A stretch of 54,034 nt of DNA from Diacronema lutheri (GCA_019448385.1 JAGTXO010000092.1:1-54034), one strand, 5' to 3'. Shown: positions 20,118 through 30,540, counted from the first letter of the stretch. Made by a program: numbers and translations. Notes: generated from the sequence alone by a model not told the origin.

Positions 20118-22394
20118 ATGAAAAGGTTAAAAGCCGGACTGGAGGAATCGCGGAGGTCCGACGCGCGAAGCCTCGAGCGCGCTCGCGGAATGTGCCCGCC
20201 GCGCGAGCGGGCGGGCGGCGGCTCGCCGCCGACGCGCGGCGCGACGCTCGCGCGCCACTCTTCGCCGCCGAGGCCCTCGCCGCCGCCGCCCAAGCTCGCC
20301 GCCGCCGAGCCCGCACCGTCACGCGCGCTGCCGGCGCGCGCGCACGCGCCCGCCGCACCATCGCCGTCGCCGTCTCCGTTCGCCGAGCTGCCGGTCGAGC
20401 TGCTCGCGCACGTGCTGTGGCAGCTCGGCGCGCCGTCACGCTCGCGCCGCGCCGCGCCGCTTCTGCTCCGCAACGCCGAAGCGCCCGCGCGAGCGCTCGC
20501 GGGACGGCCGCGTTCGGCGCGCTGCCCGCCAGGCCCGGCCTTCGCCGAGCTGCTCGCCGTCGAGGGCGTCTGCCGCGCGTGGCGCGACGGTGCGCGCTCG
20601 GACGACGAGCTCTGGCGCGCCGCTGCGCTCACCACCTGGCGCCTCCCGCCGCCCGCCGCACCGGCCGTCGCGCCCGCGCACGCGGCCGCCGGCGCGCGCG
20701 CGCCACAACTCGGCGGCTCGGCGGGCGTCGCGAGCGGCCCCGCGGACGGCGCGTCCGCCGCCGCGGCCGCCGCCGCGGCCGCCGCCGTGGCCGCGCGCGC
20801 CGCCGAGCGCGCGCGCTTTGGCGAATCCTCGTGGCGCGCCGTGTGTTCAACGTTTTCCCGCCGTTTTCGGCTCCCGTCGGGCCTTTCGCCGCATGCGCCG
20901 CGCGATGGCGCCCTCGTCTTCGCCAAGGGCATCGGCGGGTTTCGGCCGCGCGGGGCACGCGCGGACGCGGACGCGAGCGCGTGCGCCACGCCGCGCCGCG
21001 GCGGCGGCTACGGCGGCGGCAGTTACGGCAGTTACGGCGTGGGCGGCGTCGCGTGCTGGGTGGCGGTTGTACATGCGCCCAACGGTCGGCTCCCCACGCT
21101 CGCGCCGTACGATGCATGCATCGCGCCACCCGCCCCGCCCCCGCCCCCGCGCCACGCACACGGCCACGTCGCGTCGCGCGGCGGGCTCGCAGCCGTACTC
21201 GCCCTCGCACAGGAGGAGGCGGAGGCGGAGGCGGAGGCGGAGGCGGCCGAGGCAGCGCGCTGTGCTGCGGAGGCGACGTGGCGCGCCGCAGGCTTTCGGC
21301 CCGGGCCCGCGTCGGCCGTGCGCGCGAGTGGCGCGCCAGCGCGCGGCCGCCCGCACGAGCCCGGCGTGGGCTGCGTGCCGCGCGCTGCGAACGCGGCGCT
21401 CGAGCGGCGTGCCGCCGACGGCCGCGCCTACTTGCGTCTCAAGATGGTGCTGCAGAATGGGCGACGCGATGCCGTGTGCATCGACCTCGATTCTGCGCAG
21501 CTCGCGCTGCGTGTGGCGGTTGCCGTTGGCGGCGGCGGTGGAGGCGACGGAGTCGACGGTGACGGTGACGGTGACGGTGACGGTGACGGTGACGGCGACG
21601 GCGACGGTGACGGTGACGGTGACGGTGACGGCGACGGCAGCGGCGGCGGCGGCGCGCGCGGCCGCGGTGCCCGCCAGGTGGCGCCGTTTGACGAAACGGG
21701 CGGCGTTGCGATCGAGCACGCGCCCGTGAGCGCCGTGCGCCTCCTCTCGCGCTTCCCGCCGCCGTCGCACGCGGCCGACGGCGCCGACGGCGTCGACGGC
21801 GCCGACGGCGGGCGCACGCGCGCCGCCAGTGATGGATGTGAGTACGAGGATGGCGGCGTTGACCATCGCGAGGAGGAGGACAAGGGCGAGGGCGAGGACG
21901 AAGAGGATCGTGACGAGGAGGAGGATGAGAAGGACGCGGCATTTGACGACTTGGCAAATGATGACGACGGGTATGCATGCAGCCGTTACGTGTGGCTCGC
22001 CCCGTTTGAGGTGGCCATTGCGGAGCTCTGGTTTCGAGTCGACGAGGCGAACGACGAGCCCGCCGCGCGCGCCCACGCCGACGCGCCGCTCAGCGCGCAG
22101 CCCATCGCCCCCTCCGCGCCCCTTTTCAAACGGGCGCCCGCCGCCGCCGCGGCTGTCTTTGAACCAGAAGCGCTCGAGCGCTGCCGCAGCGTCTCGCTGC
22201 GGGTCTGCGCGCGCGCGGGCGCGCCGGTGCGGCGCGCAGGCGGCGGCGCGCGCGCCGCCGCGGCCCTCCGCGGCCGCGGCGCGGGCGTCGAGTGCACGCC
22301 CGTCGTCGCGCGCTTTGATTCGGAGGAGCGCGTGTGGGCGCGGTACGAGCGCGTCGACTCGAACTTTTGGGCGGTCTCGCGGCCGCAGTACTAG
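20118..22394 (+). CDS. F-box protein with acidic and Gly-Asp repeat regions
   Basis: Single-exon frame of about 758 aa from ATG 20118 (alternative 20190). The N terminus is basic and Ser/Pro-rich. The F-box is FAELPVELLAHVLWQLGAPS, continued by LLAVEGVCRAWRDGARSDDE LWRAA. A 6-bp repeat at about 21556-21640 encodes a Gly-Asp run, and a Glu/Asp-rich stretch follows near residue 590. The C-terminal part (YVWLAPFEVAIAELWFRVDE; ERVWARYERVDSNFWAVS) looks folded but I cannot name it. It is probably an SCF substrate adaptor. It shares a 116-bp intergenic region with divergent uS5, containing short A-runs next to the start. Confidence 0.7.
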   Translation: MKRLKAGLEESRRSDARSLERARGMCPPRERAGGGSPPTRGATLARHSSPPRPSPPPPKLAAAEPAPSRALPARAHAPAAPSPSPSPFAELPVELLAHVLWQLGAPSRSRRAAPLLLRNAEAPARALAGRPRSARCPPGPAFAELLAVEGVCRAWRDGARSDDELWRAAALTTWRLPPPAAPAVAPAHAAAGARAPQLGGSAGVASGPADGASAAAAAAAAAAVAARAAERARFGESSWRAVCSTFSRRFRLPSGLSPHAPRDGALVFAKGIGGFRPRGARADADASACATPRRGGGYGGGSYGSYGVGGVACWVAVVHAPNGRLPTLAPYDACIAPPAPPPPPRHAHGHVASRGGLAAVLALAQEEAEAEAEAEAAEAARCAAEATWRAAGFRPGPASAVRASGAPARGRPHEPGVGCVPRAANAALERRAADGRAYLRLKMVLQNGRRDAVCIDLDSAQLALRVAVAVGGGGGGDGVDGDGDGDGDGDGDGDGDGDGDGDGDGDGSGGGGARGRGARQVAPFDETGGVAIEHAPVSAVRLLSRFPPPSHAADGADGVDGADGGRTRAASDGCEYEDGGVDHREEEDKGEGEDEEDRDEEEDEKDAAFDDLANDDDGYACSRYVWLAPFEVAIAELWFRVDEANDEPAARAHADAPLSAQPIAPSAPLFKRAPAAAAAVFEPEALERCRSVSLRVCARAGAPVRRAGGGARAAAALRGRGAGVECTPVVARFDSEERVWARYERVDSNFWAVSRPQY
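21556..21640. repeat. 6-bp GACGGT coding repeat
   Basis: About 14 copies of GACGGT/GACGGC encode an alternating Asp-Gly run within the F-box gene. Confidence 0.85.
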
Positions 22395-22469
22395 GCGCCG
22401 TACTCTGTACGAGTTAGACCCGCTTGGACTCCAGCATTTCTCGCGCGAGTCGGCGCGGAAAGTAAGGTG

Positions 22470-22847
22470 GGCTGCCCGGGAAGGTGGGCTGCCGGGCGCA
22501 TCAGCTCGCACCTGGACCCAGGCCTGGGTCATGCGCGTGCCCTACGTGGAGCTCACGTGGGATGGGCGGCACTGGCGTGATGGCAGGCAGCGGACTGAGC
22601 GGCCGTACAGTCACATCAGTGTGGTCTGCGGACGCACGCGACTTTGAGGAGTCCGGCCTTTTCCATCCTGTGTAATTGTCCGGGTCGGTCGCGCAAGACG
22701 CCTACAGCCGCCACGCTCGTCCCGGGAGGGCGGCGGCTTTCGAGGCGACCGGGCGGAGCGTGCCGCTGCCCCGCTTGCCGAGAGCGCGTCTGCTCGCTGG
22801 TGCGCACGCGGCGCGCGACGGCGCGCACGCGCACCGAGCGCGCGGAC
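22470..22847 (+). promoter_or_regulatory. Conserved 5' flank before F-box/ankyrin copy C
   Basis: Inverted-orientation match to the block at 12229-12573, with a local change near 22630 where ACTTTTAAGGAG is replaced by a longer sequence. The shared start codon of the family is GTG here (about 22800), so the first usable ATG is 22848. Confidence 0.5.
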
Positions 22848-24129
22848 ATGGTCACGCGGCTGCCCGCCGACGTGCTCGCGCGCGTCGGCGCGCTCATCGG
22901 GCCGGAGGACGCGCTGTGCGTGCGCGCGTCGTGCCGCGCCTTTGCGCACGCGCTTCCCGCACCGACGCGCACGCCGCGCTCGGCGATGCTGCGCTCGCGC
23001 GCGCTCGTCGCTTGGGCGTGGGCGCTGCCCGGCTTCCGCTCGGCCGCGTTTCCCGCGCGGGAGCAGATCGAGCTGTGCGAGTTGGCGGCGAGAGCTGGAT
23101 GCGTCGGCACGATGGCCTTGCTGCGCGAGCACGGCTGCGAGTGGGACAACAGCGTGTGCTTCGCGGCGGCTGAGTGTGGCAACCTCGAGGTGCTGCAGTG
23201 GGCGCGCGAGCACGGCTGCGAGTGGGACACCTACACGTGCTCCGCTGCAGCTTTTGGTGGCCACCTCGAGATGCTGCAATGGGCGCGCGAGCACGGCTGC
23301 GAGTTGGACAGAGACACATGCTCCACTGCAGCTGAGGGTGGCCACCTGGAGGTGCTGCAATGGGCGCGCGAGCACGGCTGCGAGTGGGACAGCAGCACGT
23401 GCTACAATGCAGCTGCGGGTGGCCACCTCGAGATGCTGCAGTGGGCGCGAGAGCACGGCTGCGAGTGGGACAGCAGCACGTGCTCCTATGCAGCTCGGGT
23501 GCCACCTCGAGGTGCTGCGGTGGGCACGAGAGCACGGCTGCATGTGGGACAGCGGCACGTGTGATGCTGCAGCTCATGGTGGCCAGCTCGAGGTGCTGCA
23601 GTGGGCGCGCGAGCACGGCTGCGAGTGGGACACCTACACGTGCTCCGCTGCAGCTTTTGGTGGCCACCTCGAGATGCTGCAATGGGCGCGCGAGCACGGC
23701 TGCGAGTTGGACAGAGACACATGCTCCACTGCAGCTGAGGGTGGCCACCTGGAGGTGCTGCAATGGGCGCGCGAGCACGGCTGCGAGTTGGACAGAGACA
23801 CATGCTCCGCTGCTGCTATGGGTGGGCACCTCGAGGTGCTGCAGTGGTTGCGCGAGCACGGCTGCGAGTGGGACAGCAGCACGTGCTCCGCTGCAGCTTT
23901 GGGTGGCCACCTCGAGGTGCTGCGATGGGCACGAGAGCACGGCTGCGAGTGGGACAGCGGCACGTGCGATGCTGCAGCTCATGGTGGCCACCTCGAGGTG
24001 CTGCAGTGGGCGCGAGAGAATGGCTGCGAGTGGGACGGAAATTCGTGCTGGTATTACGCGCGTGTTTTCAGCGGCTCGCGCGTGGCCGACTGGGTGGAAG
24101 CGCAGCTGGCGCTGGAGAATGCGCACTGA
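22848..24129 (+). pseudogene. F-box/ankyrin copy C, frameshifted
   Basis: It starts at the ATG inside the F-box (MVTRLPADVLARVGAL), because the family ATG has become GTG. The frame runs through about six ankyrin repeats. At about 23500 the repeat spacer lacks 2 nt (GCAGCTCGGGTGCCACC), shifting frame; the remaining repeats continue in the next frame to the TGA at 24129. The C terminus (VFSGSRVADWVEAQLALENA) differs from A and B and equals that of D. Either it is a pseudogene or the shift is an assembly error. It is followed by the copied eIF4A3 exon. Confidence 0.75.
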
Positions 24130-24370
24130 AGGGCCGCCGGCAATCACCATCCTTATCATGGGGACCACGCGCCAGGGTTGCACCGCATGTCACGCTCACG
24201 GCAGTGACGGGCTGACGGCACACCGCACACGCTGCCCGACGGTATGTCAGCCCTGTCCACCTGCCTTCGCCTGCGCCATCGTTGATCTTGCTCAGAGCCA
24301 GCACCCACCCGCAGCCGTCCTTTCCCACCCGACCCCACCCAGTCGTCGGAAGCCAAGCCAAATTGGCGGT
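24130..24370. repeat. 3' flank shared by F-box/ankyrin copies C and D
   Basis: This 241-bp stretch is nearly identical to 52459-52699. It joins the ankyrin gene end to the 3' end of eIF4A3. No gene is seen in it. Confidence 0.8.
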
Positions 24371-24646
24371 TCAGATGAGGTCCGTGACGTTCATCGGCAT
24401 TTCGTCAATCTGCGTCGAGTAGAATTGCTCAATGTCACGCAGCACGCGGATATCCTCCGCCTTGACGAAGTTGATGGCGACGCCTTTGCGCCCGAAGCGG
24501 CCCGACCGGCCAATGCGATGGATGTAGAGCTCGCGGTTGTTGGGCAGATCGTAGCAGATCACAAGGCTCACCTGCTGCACATCGAGGCCGCGCCCCCACA
24601 CGTCGGTCGTAATGAGCACGCGCGATGAGCCCGAGCGGAACTCGGC
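24371..24646 (-). pseudogene. Stray copy of the last exon of eIF4A3
   Basis: 276 bp equal in length to the last exon of the eIF4A3 gene at 52700-52975, with acceptor AG kept and few changes (Val-Thr-Asp-Leu-Ile at the end instead of Val-Ala-Asp-Leu-Ile). It keeps helicase motifs V (GRGLDV) and VI ([13 protein letters not shown]). Upstream there is only an intron relic (poly-G about 24680-24709) and then LINE sequence, so it cannot encode a helicase. Confidence 0.85.
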
Positions 24647-24677
24647 CTGGCTTCGCCGGCGGCGCGGGGCGAGGGCA

Positions 24678-24711
<34 letters not shown>

Positions 24712-24786
24712 TAGGAAGGGGGAGGGGTGGGGAGGGGAGTTAAGGGCGCGACAAAGGGAAGGGCAGTGCCGGGCGAGTCCGACAGG

Positions 24787-26500
24787 TAGCGTGGGAGATC
24801 ATGTTGAGCAGCGGGTGAGGACCCACAGCGACTGTTTGGCCGACGAGTCGAGCGTTGTGATCAGCTTGTTCGAGATGCCAGCGATCTCGTCGGTCTTGGT
24901 CGCGAGTGTCGTGCCCACGTAGCCAGGCGAGGCCACCGGCACGCCGTAGATGTCGAGGCCGTAGTGGAGGGCGCCAGTGGCCGGGTCCGCCACCGAGCCG
25001 AGGGGGACTGCCTTTCGGCAGCCATCGAGCGTATCAGCGCAGCGCGGATCGACTTAGCACGCCGACTTGGGCCAGGTTGGCGTGAAGGCCGAGGCCGGCC
25101 AGCGCACGCTCGAAGCGCGAGAGCGCAGCGGCGACGAGGGCAAGCGGGCCGACGGCGTAGACGTCGTCATGACCTGCGCGCGCGGCCCCACCGACCGCGG
25201 TGAGCTCGGCGTCGAGGGCCACGAGCGCGGGCTGGATGGCGGCCGCGAAGAAGTAGCTGCCCTCCACCGAGCCCTGCTGCACGCCCTCCGAGCTTCGGAA
25301 GAGAAGCTGCGTGAGGGGCGCGCCGCCGCTGCCGCCGCCGGCAAAGACGGGCGCCTGCGGGCCGAGAGTCGCGTGCGCAAGGCGAGCGAGCGCGCCGATC
25401 TTGCCGGGGACGCTGCCGTCGGACAGCTGGCGAAGGACGGCTGCGCGAGAGACGGAGTTGAAGGCGTTGGAGATGTCGAGGGTGAAGACGCCGATGCTCG
25501 GCTCAGCGTCCAGCAGCTCGCGCAGGCCGATGATGAGTTTGGTGGCGACCGCCGCGACCGCCACCCCAAGCTGCTGCGGCGCGATGTGGCCCGCACATGT
25601 CTCCTTCAAAGACGCGTTCGCGAAGATCGTCTTCGTGACTGCCCGTCGGAGCGCGCAGGAAATGCCTATTGGCCTGACATCCTCCGGCTCGTCAGCAGTC
25701 GGGGCGCGCTTGCGCAGGGCGAGCAGCTGCACGTACGAGAAGACAAAGTTGACCCATGCTGGCAGCGCGCCGTTCGCAAAGCGCGTCGCGAAGTACGCAC
25801 CGGCGGCCGCCGCATCGGCCGCGGCGAGAGAGGGGAAGGGCACGGTCGGCACCAGCGCCGTGAGGTTCTCGTAGCGCCACGCCGACGCGCCAGCAGCCTT
25901 GTCGGTATCGAGGTGGCGAAAAGCAGTCTCGATGTCGGCGGGCAGGACCCAAAGGTGAGGAGCGTCATCCACACCGTCGAGGACAGCGTCGACGCTCTCG
26001 ACGCGCACCGGGTGCTTAGCCACCATCTGCGCGAGCACCTCCGGGCGCGCGATGTCAGCGATGCCGTGGCTGTCAAGCAGACAAAACGCATCCGAGATCT
26101 TGCCCTTGGCAATGAGAGCGAGCGCCCTGCGGAGCGCGCGGTCCGCGGCATTCTCACGCGCGGGCCAGCGCCGCGCGGCGTGTGCCACGCAATCACGCTC
26201 TCAGGCCGTGACCACCTCGGCGTACGCGCGCGTCTCCCAGAGGGCAAAACGCTGCGCGAGCGCGGCGCCCGTGCGGCGTGGGTCCGAGCGGGGCGCGCGG
26301 CGCAGGAGCAGTGCCGGGAGGACGTCAGCGCGCGTTCCGTCTCCGGCTGACGCACCCCCACTGCGCCGACGCCCTCGAGTGCCTTAGCGTCACGGAGGGC
26401 GTGGAGCACCTCAACGAAGGCCGTCGCGAAGCGCTCCGCAAAGCAGGGCGGCAAGGCGACGAGCATGGGCATGCCGGATCGTGGAGGCCAGCGACCAGCA
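24787..26500 (-). pseudogene. LINE reverse transcriptase, degraded copy
   Basis: The longest open part is 26188-25034 (384 aa). It shows the helical region before the RT (ALRRALALIAKGKISDAFCL), then VRPIGISCALRRAVTKTIFA, FTLDISNAFNSVSR (motif A), GVQQGSVEGSYFFAAA (motif B) and AGHDDVYAVGP (catalytic DD, motif C). The thumb region continues after a frame break at 24993-24799 (TKTDEIAGISNKLITTL). Upstream N-terminal coding (FAERFATAFVEVLHALRD) lies in another frame up to about 26472. Both ends are truncated. It is the same LINE family as the fragment at 9.3-10.9 kb. Confidence 0.8.
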
Positions 26501-27124
26501 TGACGGTGAGATGGTCGATCGCCGCGTAGCTCCCGTCCGCCGGTGCCCGGGCCGAACTGGGCACTGGCATGGGCGGATCGGCCGAGGGAGCGGCCGGGCG
26601 CGCGCCTGCGCGCGCTCGCTGGCGTCGGCCATGCTCATCGGAGCCGTCGGGCGCGTCGTCCTCACCGTCGCCGGCGAAGCGTCGGCGCAGCGGCTGCTGC
26701 CGCGCGGGCTGCGGTGGCGGCGTCAGCGGCAACGGATGCGGCGGCGGCGGGGGCCCCGACGGCGGCGCGGGCTGCTGGGGCGGGCAGCGCGCGGAGCGCG
26801 GACCGGGGCGTCCGGACGGAGGCGGGCGGCCCGACGGCGGTGGAGGCGCGCGCTGGGTCCTCGCACCGGTGGCCGAGCGCGTCCGCTACGAGGGGAAGGG
26901 GGGGCGGGGGGGGGGAGGGGGCGGACGGACCTCCCGCCCGTTCCGCGCGGCGGACGCTCAGCGCGGCTGGCGGAGGGACGGGCGTCGACGAGGACAAGCT
27001 GTCGGCCTCCGGCAAGAGGCGCGCCGCCGCAAAAAAAGTAAAAGGAAAAACTCACGAAGGCGGACGACGAGTCCTCGCAGCGCGTGCCACTGCCCCGCTA
27101 GCCGAAAGCTCGTCCGCGCCAGTG
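26501..27124. other. GC-rich spacer before F-box/ankyrin copy D
   Basis: About 620 bp. Its left part may be degraded LINE 5' sequence. A poly-G-rich stretch lies near 26895-26925 and an A-run at about 27032. The last 60 bp match the conserved 5' flank of the F-box/ankyrin genes. I see no convincing gene. Confidence 0.45.
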
Positions 27125-28250
27125 ATGCTCACGAGGCGCGCGACGGCGCGCGCGCGCGCTGAGCGCGCGAACGTGGTCGCGCGGCTGCCCGCCGACGTGT
27201 TCGCGCGGGTCGTTGCGCTCATCGGGCCGGAGGACGCGCTGTGCGTGCGCGCGTCGTGCCGCGCCTTTGCGCACGCGCTTCCCGCACCGACGCGCACGCC
27301 GCGCTCGGCGATGCTGCGCTCGCGCGCGCTCGCCGCATGGGCGTGGGCGCAGCCCGGCTTCCGCTCGGCCGCCTTTCCCTCGCGGGAGCAGATCGAGCTG
27401 TGCGCGCTGGCGGCGAGGGCTGGGTGCGTCGGCACGATGGCGTTGCTGCGCGAGCGTGGCTGCGAGTGGGACAGCAGCACGTGCTCCGCTGCAGCTAGGG
27501 GTGGCCACCTGGAGGTGCTGCAGTGGGCACGCGAGCACGGCTGCGAGTGGGACAGCAGCACGTGCTCCGCTGCAGCTGGGCGTGGCCACCTTGCGGTGCT
27601 GCAGTGGGCGCGAGAGCACGGCTGCGAGTGGGACAGCCGCACGTGCTCCGCTGCAGCTGAGGGTGGCCACCTCGAGATGCTGCAGTGGGCACGCGAGCAC
27701 GGCTGCGAGTGGGACAGCAGCACGTGCTACAATGCAGCTGAGGGTGGCCACCTCGAGATGCTGCAGTGGGCACGCGAGCACGGCTGCGAGTGGGACAGCA
27801 GCACGTGCTACAATGCAGCTGCGGGTGGCCACCTGGAGGTGCTGCAGTGGGCACGCGAGCACGGCTGCGAGTGGGACAGCGACACGTTCTTCGCTGCAGC
27901 TGAGGGTGGCCACCTCGAGATGCTGCAATGGGCGCGCGAGCACGGCTGCGAGTTGGACAGAGACACATGCTCCGCTGCTGCTATGGGTGGGCACCTCGAG
28001 GTGCTGCAGTGGTTGCGCGAGCACGGCTGCGAGTAAGACAGCAGCACGTGCTCCTATGCAGCTCGGGGTGCCACCTCGAGGTGCTGCGGTGGGCACGAGA
28101 GCACGGCTGCATGTGGGACAGCGGCACGTGTGATGCTGCAGCTCATGGTGGCCAGCTCGAGGTGCTGCAGTGGGCGCGAGAGCACGGCTGCATGTGGGAC
28201 AGCGGCACGTGTGATGCTGCAGCTCATGGTGGCCAGCTCGAGGTGCTGCA
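27125..28250 (+). pseudogene. F-box/ankyrin copy D, 5' part, interrupted by the virus
   Basis: It starts at ATG 27125 (MLTRRATARARAERAN) with an F-box-like segment and about ten ankyrin repeats. The frame meets a TAA at 28034-28036, where other repeats have TGG (Trp). A 1-nt deletion follows near 28065, in the same repeat spacer that is 2 nt short in copy C. The gene is then cut at 28250 by the viral element. Its 3' end resumes at 52335. Whether it was already dead before the virus integrated cannot be told, but the stop and frameshift are independent of the insertion. Confidence 0.8.
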
Positions 28251-28855
28251 GTGTGTGTGAGGATATGAACCACGAGCTCACTTTTGCCTCCCCGCTCAGA
28301 ACGCCTAACAGACTTTCCGTCATTTTGAAATTTCGTAAGGGGTTACGGGATTTGCCGCTTGATCAGAACGACAGTTTGTCATTCCGTAAGGGGCGATCAA
28401 AGTGTCGCGTTGTCATATCGTCAGAACGTCGAGTGCGCGCCCCGTTTTCTGAGCTCGTACCGCGCGTTCCGTTCGCTGAGCTCGTACCGCGCGTTCCGCT
28501 CGCCTGTTCACCCGCGCGCCCCGTTCGCTGAGCTCGTACCGCGCGTTCCGTTCGTCTGTTCACCCGTGCGCCCCGTTCGCTCCGTTCGCTCCGTCCGACC
28601 GCACGACCGCGCGCGCGCCGCCGGACCGCGCGCTCCGTGCGACCGCGCGCTCCGTCCAACCGCGCGCCCCGTTCGCGCCGCGCGCCCCGATCGCGCCGCC
28701 CGTCCGCGCGAAGAGTCCGAGTGCGCGCCCCGATCGCGCCGCCCGCCGCCGCCGCGGTGAGCTCGAGGGGGCGTTAGGACCGCCGGACCGGCCGTGTGCT
28801 AGGACCGCCCGGCCGGTCGCGAGCGCGTAGAGAGAGCGGCGAGAATAACCGCCGG
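28251..28855. repeat. Left terminal inverted repeat of the PLV (605 bp)
   Basis: Inverse of 51579-52183, same length and nearly identical. The outer 180 bp is unique; the inner part is built of short GC-rich direct repeats (GAGCTCGTACCGCGCGTTCC and Arg/Pro-codon-like CGCGC blocks). An open frame runs through it in both copies but is repeat-driven and not called a gene. Long repeats of this kind serve as replication ends in protein-primed systems. Confidence 0.9.
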
Positions 28856-28873
28856 CGAGGCTCATCCGCGCGA

Positions 28874-29554
28874 ATGCGAGGTGACCGGGACACCCGCTTT
28901 CGGCGCATCAGTCGCGAGCTCGCCACCAGCCCGCGCACCCGTCGCGTCGAGTTCCCAGACACCGAGCTCGACGCGGGCGACCTGATGCGCCTATCATACC
29001 TGCCACGCGGCCCCCAGTTCTCCGCCGCGGCCGACCTAGGCTACTCGGTCGATCAGGATCTTACGACTCCTGAGACCGCCGTGCTGCGCGACCCACTGGG
29101 TAAGCCTGTGATCGTACATCGCGGGTCGGCATCTGCGAAGGATTGGCTGCTCTCCGACGTCGCGATCGGAGCGGGCAAGGCCCACCACGACCCGCGGCAG
29201 CGAGAGGCGCGGCGGCTGACCGAGCAGGTCCAGCGCAAATACGGCCGCGCGGCCGACGCGTTGGGCCACTCGTTGGGAGGGCGCCTCGCCGAACAGAGCG
29301 GCGCGGGCGGTCGTGTCATCACGTTCAACAAAGCCGCCGGGCCGATGGACCTAGCGATCGCCCCGGCGAACGGTGCCCGGCAGCTCGATATGCGTGTGCC
29401 TGGGGATGTGGTGAGCGCGCTGTCCAACCGTACGGACCGACGGATCGAACGCCGCACGGTGGCGCCCGTTGGACGAGGTGGTATAGCGGGTGCCCACTCG
29501 TTGGCGAATCTCCCGAGCCGAAGGTCCAAAAATACCCGTACGACTCGTTCATAG
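28874..29554 (+). CDS. Class-3-lipase-like alpha/beta hydrolase
   Basis: 226 aa from the ATG at 28874, the first outside the terminal repeat. The nucleophile elbow GHSLGG follows ADAL at about residue 130. It is preceded by VIVHRGSASAKDWLLSD, the oxyanion-side strand typical of class-3 lipases, and followed by VITFNKAAGP. Candidate triad residues are the elbow Ser, an Asp in LDMRVPGDVVS, and the His in GAHSLANL. Related small hydrolases occur in some algal viruses. Possible roles are membrane breach during entry or exit, or modification of host lipid; neither is shown. It is the leftmost gene and the only one reading away from the left repeat. Confidence 0.7.
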   Translation: MRGDRDTRFRRISRELATSPRTRRVEFPDTELDAGDLMRLSYLPRGPQFSAAADLGYSVDQDLTTPETAVLRDPLGKPVIVHRGSASAKDWLLSDVAIGAGKAHHDPRQREARRLTEQVQRKYGRAADALGHSLGGRLAEQSGAGGRVITFNKAAGPMDLAIAPANGARQLDMRVPGDVVSALSNRTDRRIERRTVAPVGRGGIAGAHSLANLPSRRSKNTRTTRS

Positions 29555-29564
29555 CCATATGGGC

Positions 29565-30518
29565 TCACGGTGCGTAGTTGTCCCGGAGGAAGGTCTTGAC
29601 CGATGACGGTGTGACGCCGTAGGTCTCTGCGATTTGCTTATGAGCCTGTTTGACAGGTATAGTACGGTTGTCATAAGCGTTTATGACAGCTACGCGGTTT
29701 TCAGCGAGCTTCGCTAATGCCGACTGGCCCATTAGCGTACCGACCTTTTCATACAGCGGAGATTTTGAGATGCCTCCGCTCCCTGATGCACCGGGCGTTA
29801 GTCCAATCCACGGCGTGCTTGGCGTGATCGGCTGAGGTGGCTGTACAGGCGTAGACGGGGTACGCGAGCGTGTGGGCGAGGCCGCAACTATGCGCATAGG
29901 TTGAATGAGTGACGAAGGTTGGAGGGGTGCTGGACCTCCGGCAGCCTGGGGTGCCAAGGGCGCTGTGGTCGATGAAGCGGCAGGCTGGAGTGGCTGGGCG
30001 AGCGCTCCGACCGGCATGGTGGCGGCCGGTGGCGGAGCAGCCATGGTGGCGGCCATCGCCTGCGACATCGGGCGGGGTGCCTGGAAGTCGCGGGTCGGCA
30101 TGATCATAGATGAGAGCGGCTCGCGCACCGCGCTGAACGGCGGTCGGCGCCCGGGCAGCGTGATCTGCCGAAGCTCCGGGGGGTATGCCGGGTCGAGCTG
30201 GATGTCCTCGATCGACGGTGCCGGTGCGAAGACCGAATCGGCGATCCTAGGGTCGCGCGGCAACCGAGGCAGATTGTCGACGTGCTCGCGCTCGTCCTCG
30301 GAATACTCCACCGGTACGTCATGCCGGCGCAGCTTCTCCGAGTACGTCGAGTGGCGGATGCCGGTGTACCACCGTCGCCCCCTGCTCGTGAAGTGCGAGT
30401 GGTACGGGCCGACGTACGGCTCACCGCGCAGCGTAAAGTACGCCATGTCGGGGCGCGCGTCGTACTGGTTTCGGTCGCCGAGCTTCTCGCGCTCCAGAGC
30501 ATCGACGAAGGTCGTCAT
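29565..30518 (-). CDS. Putative virion protein with C-terminal helix-turn-helix-like segment
   Basis: 317 aa. Residues about 30-65 contain EPYVGPYHSH and RRWYTGIRHS, a YVGxYHxH...TGxxHS pattern that I know from structural proteins of algal viruses and phages. A long Pro/Ala/Gln-rich linker follows. The last 35 residues (IPVKQAHKQIAETYGVTPSS) look like a helix-turn-helix. It converges on the lipase gene with a 10-bp gap and lies 22 bp downstream of the ATPase gene in the same direction, so the two may be co-expressed. An AT-rich stretch (CAATTAATTT) lies just upstream of the start. The function is inferred only. Confidence 0.55.
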   Translation of the reverse strand: MTTFVDALEREKLGDRNQYDARPDMAYFTLRGEPYVGPYHSHFTSRGRRWYTGIRHSTYSEKLRRHDVPVEYSEDEREHVDNLPRLPRDPRIADSVFAPAPSIEDIQLDPAYPPELRQITLPGRRPPFSAVREPLSSMIMPTRDFQAPRPMSQAMAATMAAPPPAATMPVGALAQPLQPAASSTTAPLAPQAAGGPAPLQPSSLIQPMRIVAASPTRSRTPSTPVQPPQPITPSTPWIGLTPGASGSGGISKSPLYEKVGTLMGQSALAKLAENRVAVINAYDNRTIPVKQAHKQIAETYGVTPSSVKTFLRDNYAP

Positions 30519-30540
30519 CGGTGCCGTATGCGCGCGGAAA

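Noticed and set aside
24371-24646. Second functional eIF4A3 gene
   Set aside because: Only the last exon is present; upstream lies an intron relic and LINE sequence.
28251-28262. A short target-site duplication at the virus ends
   Set aside because: GTG can be read on both sides only by counting bases of the terminal repeat; the host repeat rejoins without extra bases, so no duplication is claimed.
28359-28760. Open frame inside the left terminal repeat, and its twin at 51674-52075
   Set aside because: It consists of repeated Arg/Pro/Val blocks from short tandem DNA repeats and crosses a terminal repeat; no start context or domain.
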